Below are positions 12,001 through 18,771 of a stretch of 64,000 nucleotides of DNA, one piece after another. Each line of letters starts with the position of its first letter. The stretch's first letter is position 1. Made by a program: the position numbers and the translations under genes. The stretch is from Liolophura sinensis (Eukaryota; Mollusca; Polyplacophora; Chitonida; Chitonidae): the NCBI RefSeq assembly GCF_032854445.1, contig NC_088302.1, positions 56,338,237 to 56,402,236 on the forward strand, given 5' to 3'. The notes under the pieces are model-generated. The model was given only the letters and a program-made list of their open reading frames with translations, made no database searches and had not been told where the DNA came from.

Positions 12001-14527
12001 TTAAGACGTTGACTATTGGCATCTATGTTTAAATGGCTTTCTGTTAACTGTATTAAACGATACAGAAAATTTCCCCTTGTTATGCGCAGGATAATGGTTA
12101 AATTATAATGCATTGGTTATCCTTGATGAAGACAACACCGAGGAAACATTTGCATTTTGAATCTTTGTGTAATTTAAGATGGCACCAAACATTGGGAAGG
12201 TCCGGTACCCAGCAAAGCAACAAACAATAGGAAGTTCTGGAGAGCTCCATCAAGACAATCTCCCGCTATTGCCATTGAAACCACTGCTTACGGACTACTT
12301 TCCTACGCCGAGAAGAGGGATCTGGTAGCCGGGTTGGACATCCTAAAATGGATCACTTCACAAAGGAATGCCCATGGTGGATTCTCTTCCACTCAGGTTA
12401 CCGAAATTAATATATATAAAGATTTGAAGGTGGGAAAGGGATTTAAATAGTTATTCTTATGAATGTGTGTTACGTATGTCGTACGTATTATATAGTTCTC
12501 CTAGCAGATATTTTAGTTTGAAGTAACTTCACAGTACCCTGCAGCGAAAACCTTTAAGAAAAGATATCTTAAGTATCTGATCCGTGAAAATCTGAAAAAT
12601 ATAGACGAAGATGAAATGGGGCGTGAGCATATAGACAATTATTAGGCGATAAAACTTAAAACGATGTAAAATAAACTTTCCATTTTTGTTCTTGATAAAA
12701 GGACACAGTTGTGGCTCTGCAGGCTCTGTCCGAATTCGCAGAGAAGATTTTCTCTCCTAACGTTGACACTACAGTAAAGATTTCTGATGACGTCATTGAA
12801 CACAGCTTCTGGATTCAGCGGGAAAACTCTATGATGTTCCAGATAGTTCAGGTAAGAAATGCGTTGTCTTTAGTTCAATAAAAAAATCAGCACACCGCTG
12901 TTTTACTAAAATGATTTACAAGTCAACTTTCTGTTGTATGTCAAACAGATGAACAACGTAAGTGATCACGTGAGTGTCAGAGCGTCAGGAAGTGGAATGG
13001 CATTGGTTCAGGTAAGATACCTTTATTTTGATATGTCCCTCATTTTCAGAAAATATCAAGATGGTGGTTTTATTTTTTGAGAAGGATTTGTCTACCCATC
13101 AAGTGGTGACGACAAAGTCTGGGAAAAGTTTCTAGCATCAACAAGGATGAAGTACAACATATGAACAGGAAACTATAAATGAAATGGGAATACCTTTCTT
13201 TGGAAGGCAGAACTAAAAACCTTGAATGATTATAATTAGTCTACAGTGATAATAGAAGATAATAGAAAAGGAAAAGTGGAATCCTTATAGTATACATCAA
13301 TAAATGGATAATTTTTAAAAAGTAAATAACTGGTGTATTAATTTCAAAATCAATCATTAGATAGAAGACTAATTGCGAACCCGTTGGCTGTTGTATATGT
13401 ACGCGTAGGTGTCTGTAGACTACCACGTGGAGCAGGACGAGACGGAGCCGTCGTTTGACGTACAGGTTAAGCTTTTACACGAAACCATGCACTCTGTCAC
13501 CATCCAGACATGCGCTCAGTAAGTGTAAAATTAACTTGTGTTCAAATTGATATTATTCTATACTTTTCACGCATTTGAGCAGATAGGAATATCGTATATA
13601 TAAGTCACGAGTGATGTCTTTAAGAATGTGCGGTCAAGTTAACTCACGATTTTTAAGGCGACAGTTATAAAGTATAGACACAGAAATAGTACAAAAAGCG
13701 AACCTGCACCATTGACTGCAGTCCTAAATTCATCCTTTTTTTGATTAGTTGGTTACAGGAAGGTTCTAGTGGGATGGCAGTGGAGGAAATTGGCATCCCA
13801 ACAGGCTTCCAGATTGACAGAGACAACATCACCCTGGCGGATGGTCTGAAAAGGATAGAAACCTCAGACAAAAAGCTCCTCCTCTACTTTGACGAGGTAC
13901 TGTATACTCGTATTGGGAATCAGATATAACCAATGCTAAAGCATTTTTTTTATGATTTCAGGAAAGTTTTTGTGAAGCTTGTAGCTAACCTTGTAAAGCA
14001 TCAACATTTGAACCCATTTGAACCTGTCAACCATGTATGTCACATGCCATGGTTTATCCAATCAGATCTCGACCAGGCCCACGTGCATGACGGTCAGAGC
14101 GGACAGAACAGCGATTGTGGCGAAAAGTAAACCGGCAGCCGTGAGGATCTACGATTACTATGAACCCGGTAACTTCTACTGCTTAATGGTGACGGTTTGT
14201 AATGTAACTTGTAATCGAGCATGGATATTGGTCGGTGCCAGAAGTTATCCCACGTGGCAAACATGTCATTCATTGAAGAATTTCAGTATATTTGGCAATT
14301 ACATTTAATGTGCTAACGCCAGTAAACGTGAATGTAAATTGTAGTCGGAAAGATGCAGAAATAACGATTTTCATTTGTAATGACGCAAACATTCCTCAAA
14401 CTTGTGCTTTGTAGACAACCAAAAGACGGTATTCTACCTGTCCCATGTGCTCGAGGGGGCCTCTATATGTGATGTGTGTGGAACAGACTGCGGATGTGTA
14501 TGTATTGATGACATCTTTTTGTGTTAG
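1..14527 (+). CDS. Gene 1: CD109-like thioester protein, C-terminal half (5' partial, 18 exons)
   Basis: This is a secreted or membrane-anchored member of the alpha-2-macroglobulin/C3/CD109/TEP superfamily, whose members act in protease trapping and innate immunity. Exons are 1-82, 607-724, 1149-1262, 2405-2506, 2871-2999, 3234-3372, 6374-6550, 6783-6864, 8917-9073, 10199-10273, 11588-11765, 12179-12396, 12702-12851, 12949-13011, 13409-13518, 13749-13896, 14066-14168 and 14415-14497. All have AG/GT borders, and joined from base 3 they give 742 open codons. In order they encode the [11 protein letters not shown] core, the [10 protein letters not shown] macroglobulin segment, the PTGCGEQTM thioester site, alpha-helical thioester-domain repeats, a histidine in IIHKNMQ, and the receptor-binding domain with IGIPTGF and YDYYEP. 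The Cys-rich end ([11 protein letters not shown]) resembles CD109 more than classical A2M. The start is outside the window and the C-terminal exon is uncertain. Confidence 0.9.
83..606 (+). other. Intron 1, no feature seen
   Basis: AT-rich intron sequence. A GGTGGTTGT-containing stretch near 134 recurs loosely near 237. Nothing else is recognisable. Confidence 0.6.
607..724 (+). CDS. Gene 1 exon 2: TVPDTITSW segment
   Basis: The acceptor is TAG at 604-606 and the donor GTACAC at 725. It completes the split Gly codon of exon 1 and encodes [17 protein letters not shown] followed by [10 protein letters not shown], one of the best conserved stretches of the A2M family. It enters in phase 2 and leaves in phase 0. 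Confidence 0.93.
1149..1262 (+). CDS. Gene 1 exon 3: macroglobulin segment [10 protein letters not shown]
   Basis: The acceptor is CAG at 1146-1148 and the donor GTGACG at 1263; 38 codons, phase 0 to 0. It encodes [18 protein letters not shown] and then the FNY motif, directly continuing the SPTTAK end of exon 2. Confidence 0.94.
1383..1447. repeat. 11-bp minisatellite in intron 3
   Basis: About six degenerate copies of TATCACAACGG, with variants such as TATCACAGCTG. Confidence 0.8.
1995..2045. repeat. Short inverted repeat (hairpin)
   Basis: CTACTTCGCTGCCT (1995-2008) pairs with AGGTAGCGAAGTAG (2032-2045) at 13 of 14 positions across a 23-base loop. It lies immediately beside the SINE-like element and may be part of an older insertion. 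Confidence 0.6.
2062..2297 (-). mobile_element. tRNA-derived SINE, reverse orientation
   Basis: Read on the minus strand, the block begins with a tRNA-like head: a box A-like TAGCACAGTTGGTAGAGCG and a box B-like GGGTCAATCCTG. A non-tRNA body follows that resembles the central domain of metazoan SINEs, ending near 2062 with a short GGCTTC/GAAGCC palindrome. It sits in intron 3 of gene 1. The acceptor-stem pairing looks poor and the body is SINE-like, so this is not called a functional tRNA. Exact ends are approximate. Confidence 0.65.
2405..2506 (+). CDS. Gene 1 exon 4
   Basis: The acceptor is GTAG at 2401-2404 and the donor GTAAGT at 2507; 34 codons, phase 0 to 0. It encodes [13 protein letters not shown] and onward, the beta-strand segment that follows the [10 protein letters not shown] block in the family. 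Confidence 0.88.
2871..2999 (+). CDS. Gene 1 exon 5: [14 protein letters not shown] segment
   Basis: The acceptor is ACAG at 2867-2870 and the donor GTTGGT at 3000; 43 codons, phase 0 to 0. It encodes [20 protein letters not shown] and [12 protein letters not shown], the CUB-side segment before the thioester domain. Confidence 0.92.
3234..3372 (+). CDS. Gene 1 exon 6: [15 protein letters not shown] segment
   Basis: The acceptor is CAG at 3231-3233 and the donor GTACGC at 3373. It encodes the EGVPREYN motif and a CUB-type strand region. It ends in phase 1, matching the 6374 acceptor, so the intron skips the inserted LINE. Confidence 0.92.
3884..4372 (+). pseudogene. LINE ORF2 fragment: endonuclease end and linker
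   Basis: An open stretch inside the decayed LINE. It contains the ISDHFPIF box that closes the EEP endonuclease fold, then a linker with KPWVTRGI and a Lys/Asn-rich end. Poly-A slippage near 4347-4370 breaks the frame. It is not a host gene. Confidence 0.75.
4700..4999 (+). pseudogene. LINE ORF2 fragment: reverse transcriptase
   Basis: Contains [10 protein letters not shown] and LLYINDI, then LFDDDTS where active elements usually have F-A-D-D, and [12 protein letters not shown]. The Ala-to-Asp change in the catalytic box, together with the missing upstream fingers/palm, indicates inactivity. Confidence 0.75.
6374..6550 (+). CDS. Gene 1 exon 7: thioester motif GCGEQ
   Basis: The acceptor is TAG at 6371-6373 and the donor GTATAA at 6551; it enters and leaves in phase 1. 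It encodes [15 protein letters not shown], then [10 protein letters not shown] with the Cys (6433-6435) and Gln (6442-6444) that form the intramolecular thioester in this family, then [12 protein letters not shown]. All residues needed for thioester formation are present. Confidence 0.97.
6783..6864 (+). CDS. Gene 1 exon 8: thioester domain DGSFSAFG
   Basis: The acceptor is CAG ending at 6782 and the donor GTCAGT at 6865. It encodes [19 protein letters not shown] and SGSMW, the standard continuation of the thioester domain. It enters with two bases of a split Gly and ends in phase 2. Confidence 0.94.
6888..8775. repeat. 73-bp minisatellite filling intron 8
   Basis: About 25 tandem copies of a 73-base unit built around TACCTTAGTCACTGATACAT and CCAAATTCCATCAAACTGAC. 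Variants alternate between CCCAGATGGCGTG, CCAGCCAGCATGCG and CTAATTTGGCATG sub-types, the last clustering at the right end (8580-8775). The array starts about 24 bases after the exon 8 donor and takes up most of the intron. Confidence 0.95.
8917..9073 (+). CDS. Gene 1 exon 9: thioester domain with catalytic-type histidine
   Basis: The acceptor is ACAG at 8913-8916 and the donor GTGAAC at 9074. It completes the split Trp and encodes [24 protein letters not shown] and IIHKNMQ. The His codon (9059-9061) is at the position that in C3, CD109 and insect TEPs directs transacylation to hydroxyl groups; classical A2M has Asn there. Confidence 0.95.
9545..9745. repeat. 11-bp minisatellite in intron 9
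   Basis: Roughly 17 degenerate copies of GATACAGACAA. The array keeps minus-strand frames open with a low-complexity Leu/Ser/Cys/Tyr peptide, which is an artefact of the repeat. Confidence 0.85.
9746..10198 (+). other. Right part of intron 9, no feature seen
   Basis: AT-rich sequence between the 11-bp array and the exon 10 acceptor (CAG at 10196-10198). No gene, SINE or array was recognised. Confidence 0.5.
10199..10273 (+). CDS. Gene 1 exon 10
   Basis: The acceptor is CAG at 10196-10198 and the donor GTAAGT at 10274; 25 codons, phase 0 to 0. It encodes [20 protein letters not shown], which joins IIHKNMQ of exon 9 to give the family MQGG motif. The last 15 bases of this exon, plus the donor, are the seed of the array that follows. 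Confidence 0.93.
10258..10830 (+). repeat. 42-bp minisatellite carrying copies of the exon 10 donor
   Basis: About 13 tandem copies of a 42-base unit. Each holds GTGATCTGGACAGT followed by GTAAGTA, the end of exon 10 and its 5' splice site, and then CAGGATCTATAGGGACAAAC. The first donor (10274) is the productive one; the next full copy is at 10344. Using any later donor would pass a TGA at 10331-10333. A few units have decayed donors (for example GTGAAAGTA and GTTTAAGTA). Confidence 0.92.
10831..11344 (+). other. Middle of intron 10, no feature seen
   Basis: Unique AT-rich intron sequence between the donor array and the acceptor array. Confidence 0.5.
11345..11640 (+). repeat. 78-bp repeat carrying copies of the exon 11 acceptor
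   Basis: CACGGCCAAGAGCAG recurs at 11384, 11462 and 11540, and as TGCGGCCAAGAGCAG at 11614 inside exon 11, giving periods of 78, 78 and 74. Each of the last three units contains a pyrimidine-rich CTCCCCTAG acceptor (ending 11435, 11513 and 11587) and then a degenerate copy of the exon 11 start, ACTGTTGAGACCAAGA. Only the last acceptor gives an open frame; reading from the earlier two runs into TAG codons. Confidence 0.9.
11588..11765 (+). CDS. Gene 1 exon 11: thioester domain helices
   Basis: The acceptor is CCTAG at 11583-11587 and the donor GTTCGT at 11766; phase 0 to 1. It encodes [18 protein letters not shown] and [17 protein letters not shown], alpha-helical thioester-domain repeats. 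Its first 45 or so bases belong to the 78-bp tandem repeat. Confidence 0.93.
11766..12178 (+). other. Intron 11, no feature seen
   Basis: AT-rich intron ending in the acceptor AAG at 12176-12178, with no recognisable element. Confidence 0.5.
12179..12396 (+). CDS. Gene 1 exon 12: thioester domain end (HGGFSSTQ)
   Basis: The acceptor is TTTAAG and the donor GTTACC at 12397; phase 1 to 0. It encodes [15 protein letters not shown] and [18 protein letters not shown], the conserved QR-N-x-GGF-STQD motif that closes the thioester domain. Confidence 0.95.
12397..12701 (+). other. Intron 12, no feature seen
   Basis: Short AT-rich intron with nothing notable. Confidence 0.5.
12702..12851 (+). CDS. 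Gene 1 exon 13: [13 protein letters not shown]
   Basis: The acceptor is AAAG ending at 12701 and the donor GTAAGA at 12852; 50 codons in phase 0. It starts with [13 protein letters not shown], which continues FSSTQ of exon 12 as in all family members, and runs into the CUB/receptor-binding side. Confidence 0.95.
12949..13011 (+). CDS. Gene 1 exon 14
   Basis: The acceptor is ACAG at 12945-12948 and the donor GTAAGA at 13012; 21 codons in phase 0. It encodes [14 protein letters not shown], matching the G-x-G-x-ALVQ strand before the receptor-binding domain. Confidence 0.92.
13012..13408 (+). other. Intron 14, no feature seen
   Basis: AT-rich intron. A minus-strand open frame at 13241-13426 crosses the exon 15 acceptor and is a chance frame. 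Confidence 0.5.
13409..13518 (+). CDS. Gene 1 exon 15: start of receptor-binding domain
   Basis: The acceptor is GTAG ending at 13408 and the donor GTAAGT at 13519; phase 0 to 2. It encodes [20 protein letters not shown] and a TIQTCA end, the first strands of the A2M receptor-binding domain. Confidence 0.92.
13749..13896 (+). CDS. Gene 1 exon 16: receptor-binding domain (EIGIPTGF)
   Basis: The acceptor is TTAG ending at 13748 and the donor GTACTG at 13897. It completes a split codon (CA+T) and encodes [18 protein letters not shown] and [10 protein letters not shown], the most conserved part of the receptor-binding domain. Confidence 0.94.
14066..14168 (+). CDS. Gene 1 exon 17: receptor-binding domain (YDYYEP)
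   Basis: The acceptor is CAG at 14063-14065 and the donor GTAACT at 14169; phase 0 to 1. It encodes [20 protein letters not shown] and then RIYDYYEP, the last strands of the receptor-binding domain. Confidence 0.94.
14415..14527 (+). CDS. Gene 1 exon 18: Cys-rich C-terminus (end uncertain)
   Basis: The acceptor is TAG at 14412-14414 and it enters in phase 1. It encodes [15 protein letters not shown] and [11 protein letters not shown], a Cys cluster like the one after the receptor-binding domain of CD109. Two ends are possible. The exon may stop at 14497 before a GTATGT donor, leading to an unseen exon such as a GPI-signal exon. Or it may read on through ten more codons to the TAG at 14525-14527. 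I list the longer form; no hydrophobic GPI tail is visible in it. Confidence 0.75.
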
Positions 14528-14890
14528 TTTGTCGTTTAGGCCGTATTCACTACAATTTCAAGTATGCCATAGTTTTTTTTTTTACGTACAAGAAAGCGGA
14601 GTGCCGGAGTAAACCATCGCAAATGACCTGTAATTTCCGGAAAGCCACTGTTTATTTGTGAAAAATATATAACGTATATTTAATTAACTCAAATGAATCC
14701 TTGGGCATTTATTATGTTTTTTTCCGTTTGTGCTGAAATGTAAAATATCGCTCTCCTATACCGAACTATCGTGTATCTCTGAAGAGTCGTTCTGCTATTA
14801 ACATTCACAAAATACCTTTAAATTTTCAGAACTGACTGAAAACCCAAGATTACCTCTTCCAGGAAGTGAATACCATATTTTGCTTTGAAA

Positions 14891-14896
14891 AATAAA
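14891..14896 (+). terminator. Candidate polyadenylation signal for gene 1
   Basis: AATAAA about 365 bases downstream of the possible stop at 14525. It would serve as the 3' end if exon 18 is terminal. Single hexamers are common by chance in AT-rich DNA. Confidence 0.3.
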
Positions 14897-14958
14897 CTAA
14901 ATTTTCCCCATGTGACGTTTTCCATTTAGTCTCATTTGTTGGTGTTTAAAGTTCGCTG

Positions 14959-15040
14959 TATATCCGTCAGAATGAATGATTATGGCTTAACGCCACATCG
15001 GCAATATTTCAGCCATATCGTGGCGATATATCCGTCAGAA
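14959..15040. mobile_element. 54-bp insertion flanked by a 14-bp direct repeat
   Basis: TATATCCGTCAGAA occurs at 14959-14972 and again at 15027-15040. The 54 bases between contain CGCCAC and GTGGCG as a short terminal-like inverted pair, with GGCAATATTTCAGCCATATC inside. The CGCC...CAATATTTCAGC...GTGGCG pattern resembles a dispersed lophotrochozoan repeat. The direct repeats look like a target-site duplication. Confidence 0.6.
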
Positions 15041-15109
15041 GACACCCTTAATTTGGAATGACAAGTATATCATTAGGTGCGGAGTTCAACAGAAACTGGA
15101 CGCGCGTGA

Positions 15110-15520
15110 CTAATCCTGATGTGGCACGTCCATGGGTAATTCTGATGTGGCACATTCGTGCGTTATTCGGATCAGGCACGTCCATGGGTAATTCTGGTGT
15201 GGCACGTCCACGCGTAATTCTTATGTGTCACGTTCTTGGGTAATTCTAATGTGGCATGTCCATGGAAAATTCTGATGTGGCACGTCCAAGGGTAACTCTG
15301 ATGTGGCACGTTCATGCGTAGTTCTGATGTGGCATGTCCATGGAAAATTCTGATGTGGCACGTCCAAGGGTAACTCTGATGTGGCACGTTCATGCGTAGT
15401 TCTGATGTGGCATGTTCATGGGTAATTCTGATGTGGCATGTTCATGGGTAATTCTGATGTGGCACGTTCATGCGTAGTTCTGATGTGGTTCATTCATGGG
15501 TAACTCTGATGTGGAACGTA
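15110..15520. repeat. 26-bp minisatellite downstream of gene 1
   Basis: About 15 tandem copies of GTAATTCTGATGTGGCACGT followed by TCATGG, with variants. It is either intergenic or in a final intron of gene 1. Confidence 0.9.
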
Positions 15521-17400
15521 TCTCGAGTGCCATAGACACAAAGATGTAAACTCATTTGACATTGACTGACAAAATACAACTAAAGCAGAGTATTTTATGA
15601 AGGATGTAGTGTACTGAAGGCTTCGGAACACTACCGTCCATTCTGCGTGAACTAACCATGGTTAACTTCCTGTTCACATTACCAGTCCTCCAGTTCCACA
15701 CGTCTTCTGTTCTATACAATATTACATACAAGTGCCATGAGTTGTCACAGGTATGCTGATTAAAAGTGTATGGGAATTTTTCCTTGATTTGATTTCATTT
15801 GAAAGATTGATGTTCAACGTCGCGTTCAAAAATAGACTCACTGACTATTATGCTGAATGTGACACAATATTGTGTTATATTAATAGAATTAATATTCTGT
15901 CATCACTAAGACAACAAACTTTCTTTTAAGTTTAACTGATTAAGTCTTTTAGTGTCAGACATGCGTGGATGCACACGAAACCGGTAATACTCAAAACTGG
16001 AGTATGATTTGCAGATGTACTCCAAACCGGTAATAATCAGGATTGGAATAAGACGTGCAGATGCACTCCAAACCGGTAATACTCAAGATTGGAATTTAGT
16101 CATCTGAGATAACATTCACCCAGCTTTAAGTGCCTAGCTAACATGTCATTTGAATTAATTTCCTCCATAATCTTATTTATATCGATTCAATATGGTTAGG
16201 GTTCTTCAGCTCATAATGATTTCGTAGTGATGCACTCTCAGATTTCGGTCATCAGTGACTGGATCCTCAGTGGTAGGTCCTCTTTCAGGCCTTCTCCATG
16301 TTCATCTACTAACGCTTCATTTTGCATGAATCAAAGATAATCTGAAACATGTAATACCTACATGTAAAATACTTACTTATTTTAACACCAGCTAACCCAA
16401 CCGTTAAGACTTTTTACGGTCGCAACTTAATGGAGGAGTCAGTGAAGCGTGTTGTTGAGCAGCATGCACCCGTTTCCTTCAGGTGGCGTTGTCTTTTAGG
16501 CCTATAGTTCCTAAGTTAAATGTTTATTTCAACATTTCAGTAATCTAAAGAGTTAATATAAGCACCAATGTTTCATAAATGTATGGAAAGAGCAATAAAG
16601 TAATTTGACTAGAGTGTGTTGTTGTCACTTCCATAAACATTCACAGGGTTGCTCATACCGGCATGTAAGTTGCGCTTGTAAATATAACGTGATCGCCTCG
16701 AGTCAAAATAAGAACACCAAAGCTACAGACTTTCTCTCTAAACTCTCTAATCTTTCCGATTCCAGTCGGTACAGTATACTTCAAAATGGATATAATTTAT
16801 TGGGATATTATCTCATGTGTAATTCTAGCAATAGTTTGTTGTAAACTCGGTGTGTACACGACATCACGTCTAAGGTTAAAACATTTTGTCTAAACTTTAT
16901 CAACCCAGATGCTTACTCCCAGCATAGACCTATATATTATGTATGCAAACGGTCCACATGAGAACGAGGCCAACGTTAACCACCTGGCTATCACCATTGT
17001 AAAGCTTATGTGTACTCCCATTCATACTTCACGCCCAATATCTTCACCTAATTTGTCAGCTTGTGAGTTCGAATCCTACTTAGGCTGTGGCTTCGTGTTG
17101 AAAAGTTAATGAGTGATGTAGATTGACAGACTGTACATATGAAAGAATCTGGGAACTTTACAAAAAGATACTATGTGGATATTTCATGCAAGAATTACAG
17201 AAAAACGTGGCAGTAATTTGCCCGTAAATAATGTAAGAATGTATGCAATGTGCAAGCTCATAAATAAATCTATAATTCGCTTGTTTTAATTTAATTACCA
17301 ACGGATTTCCTAAGAAAATTACAATTTAAACTTGTTATTTCACAATACCAACGTTGAAGTTGAAGACGTAGGGAAGGTCATTTTGTCGAATGCTGGAGGT
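15521..17400 (+). other. Intergenic region between gene 1 and gene 2
   Basis: Mostly unique AT-rich sequence. A 46-bp direct repeat (GTAATACTCAAGATTGGAAT type) occurs about 2.5 times at 15984-16102. Some short open frames are flanked by AG/GT (for example 15698-15751 and 16393-16480), but none has a recognisable product. A GTTCGAATCC box B-like sequence at about 17067 may be a SINE remnant. Confidence 0.5.
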
Positions 17401-17408
17401 TATGGCAT

Positions 17409-17418
17409 ATATATAAAT
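17409..17418 (+). promoter_or_regulatory. Possible TATA box of gene 2
   Basis: A TATATATAAA-like run lies about 130 bases before the gene 2 start codon, which would leave a 5' UTR of roughly 100 bases. The assignment rests on position and sequence only. Confidence 0.3.
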
Positions 17419-17545
17419 TGGTAGAATGAAAAGGGTTAACACAGTTGACGGAAGGATCCCTGATAACCACACATTTATTACACGATATAACAGATAAGCA
17501 GTGTGAGTTTCCTGACAGACGACGCTGCCATACCAATCCGCCATC

Positions 17546-17631
17546 ATGGCCGTATTGAGGCTATGTTTCTTTCTGACCGTATTGAGGCTGTGTTTCTTTC
17601 TGGCCGTCCTTTCCTGTGCTGCAGCAAAAAA
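17546..17631 (+). CDS. Gene 2 exon 1: signal peptide with 27-bp duplication
   Basis: The ATG at 17546 gives a 28-residue hydrophobic leader ending SCAAAKK before the GTAAGT donor at 17632 (phase 2). Bases 17552-17578 and 17579-17605 are a tandem 27-base duplication (VLRLCFFLT then VLRLCFFLA), so the hydrophobic core is doubled. Cleavage is plausible after the Ala run. No nearer in-frame ATG gives a signal peptide. Confidence 0.85.
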
Positions 17632-18712
17632 GTAAGTTTCCAGCTCGCTGCATGAAACACGAATGGGTATAGGAAACCCAAACGAAACTTTAAACTGAGT
17701 GGGCACACTTGATATATGGCAGTGGATATTAAGTTGTTTCATGTTCTCCGTTTCATGAAAACAAAAATCATCCTCCACAAGAACCATTCTACCGTTCGGC
17801 ACATCAGTTCCAAATGAGTACAAACTGATAACTTCAAATCAGAATTAGTTTACCTTTTCTAGTTTGAAGCTATAAGTTACAATTTTCAACTTGTAAGTAA
17901 AGGTTTCTAATAGCTGTTTTTTACACCGAGTTTCCACGCAGTTCCCTTTTTTTACCGTGTGTTCACGTGGACAGGTAGTAATGGTTGCTGGGAGGTGGGA
18001 TAATCCGTCTTGTCAGAGACGTGCTGTGCTAATGATGGATTTGACGCTAGTTTTAGCCAGATCCAAACACAGTCCCTTTAGTTTCAGCCAGATCCAAACA
18101 CAGCGCCTTTCGTTTCAGCCAGATCCAAACACAGCGACTTTCGTTTCAGCCAGATCCAAACACTACGCCTTTCGTTTCAGCCAGACCCATATTCAACAAC
18201 CTGAATATCCAGCCTTACACAACATATTCCACATATTTTTCGGCCCAAAACTACGCGTATTTTTGTCAAAAGTACATGCGTATGTAAATTTTATTTCAGC
18301 ACTTATGTGGTTTTGGTTCCGAAGGTCATTCGCCCTGGTCTACCCCTTAACGTCAGTGTCAACGTTCTGCAGGCGTCAGGCGATGTCCACATCGAGGCTA
18401 AAGTGACATCAGACAACGGCGACGCCACAGTGGCTCATAGTTCTGCAATTGTCCGTAAGGGGGAGCCGTTAAACATCAAACTGGAGGTGTGTTCGGTTAA
18501 TACTTGCTTTTTTTGCGAGATTCCAGGTTTCGGCCTAGGAACTTTATCACACAGAGAATTTATGAAGTAAGGCAAAATTTGACACGAGATTTAATTTTGA
18601 ATCCTTTAAGTTATATGCTTCAATACGTGATGAATGTAAAGACACGTAACAACTTGAATTGTCTTTTGTTATTATACGATATATACCTATGCTATATATA
18701 TATATATATATA

Positions 18713-18771
<59 letters not shown>

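Noticed and set aside
15698-15751. Possible extra exon of gene 1 (frame LQFHTSSVLYNITYK)
   Set aside because: AG/GT borders exist but the phase after exon 18 does not fit this frame, and no family similarity is seen.
16393-16480. Possible terminal exon (TFYGRNLMEESVKR)
   Set aside because: The open frame is not the one reached in phase from exon 18; the phase-0 reading stops after 12 codons.
17335-17823. 162-aa minus-strand frame opposite gene 2 exon 1
   Set aside because: It overlaps the well-supported signal-peptide exon antisense and includes the translated 27-bp duplication on the other strand. No recognised product.
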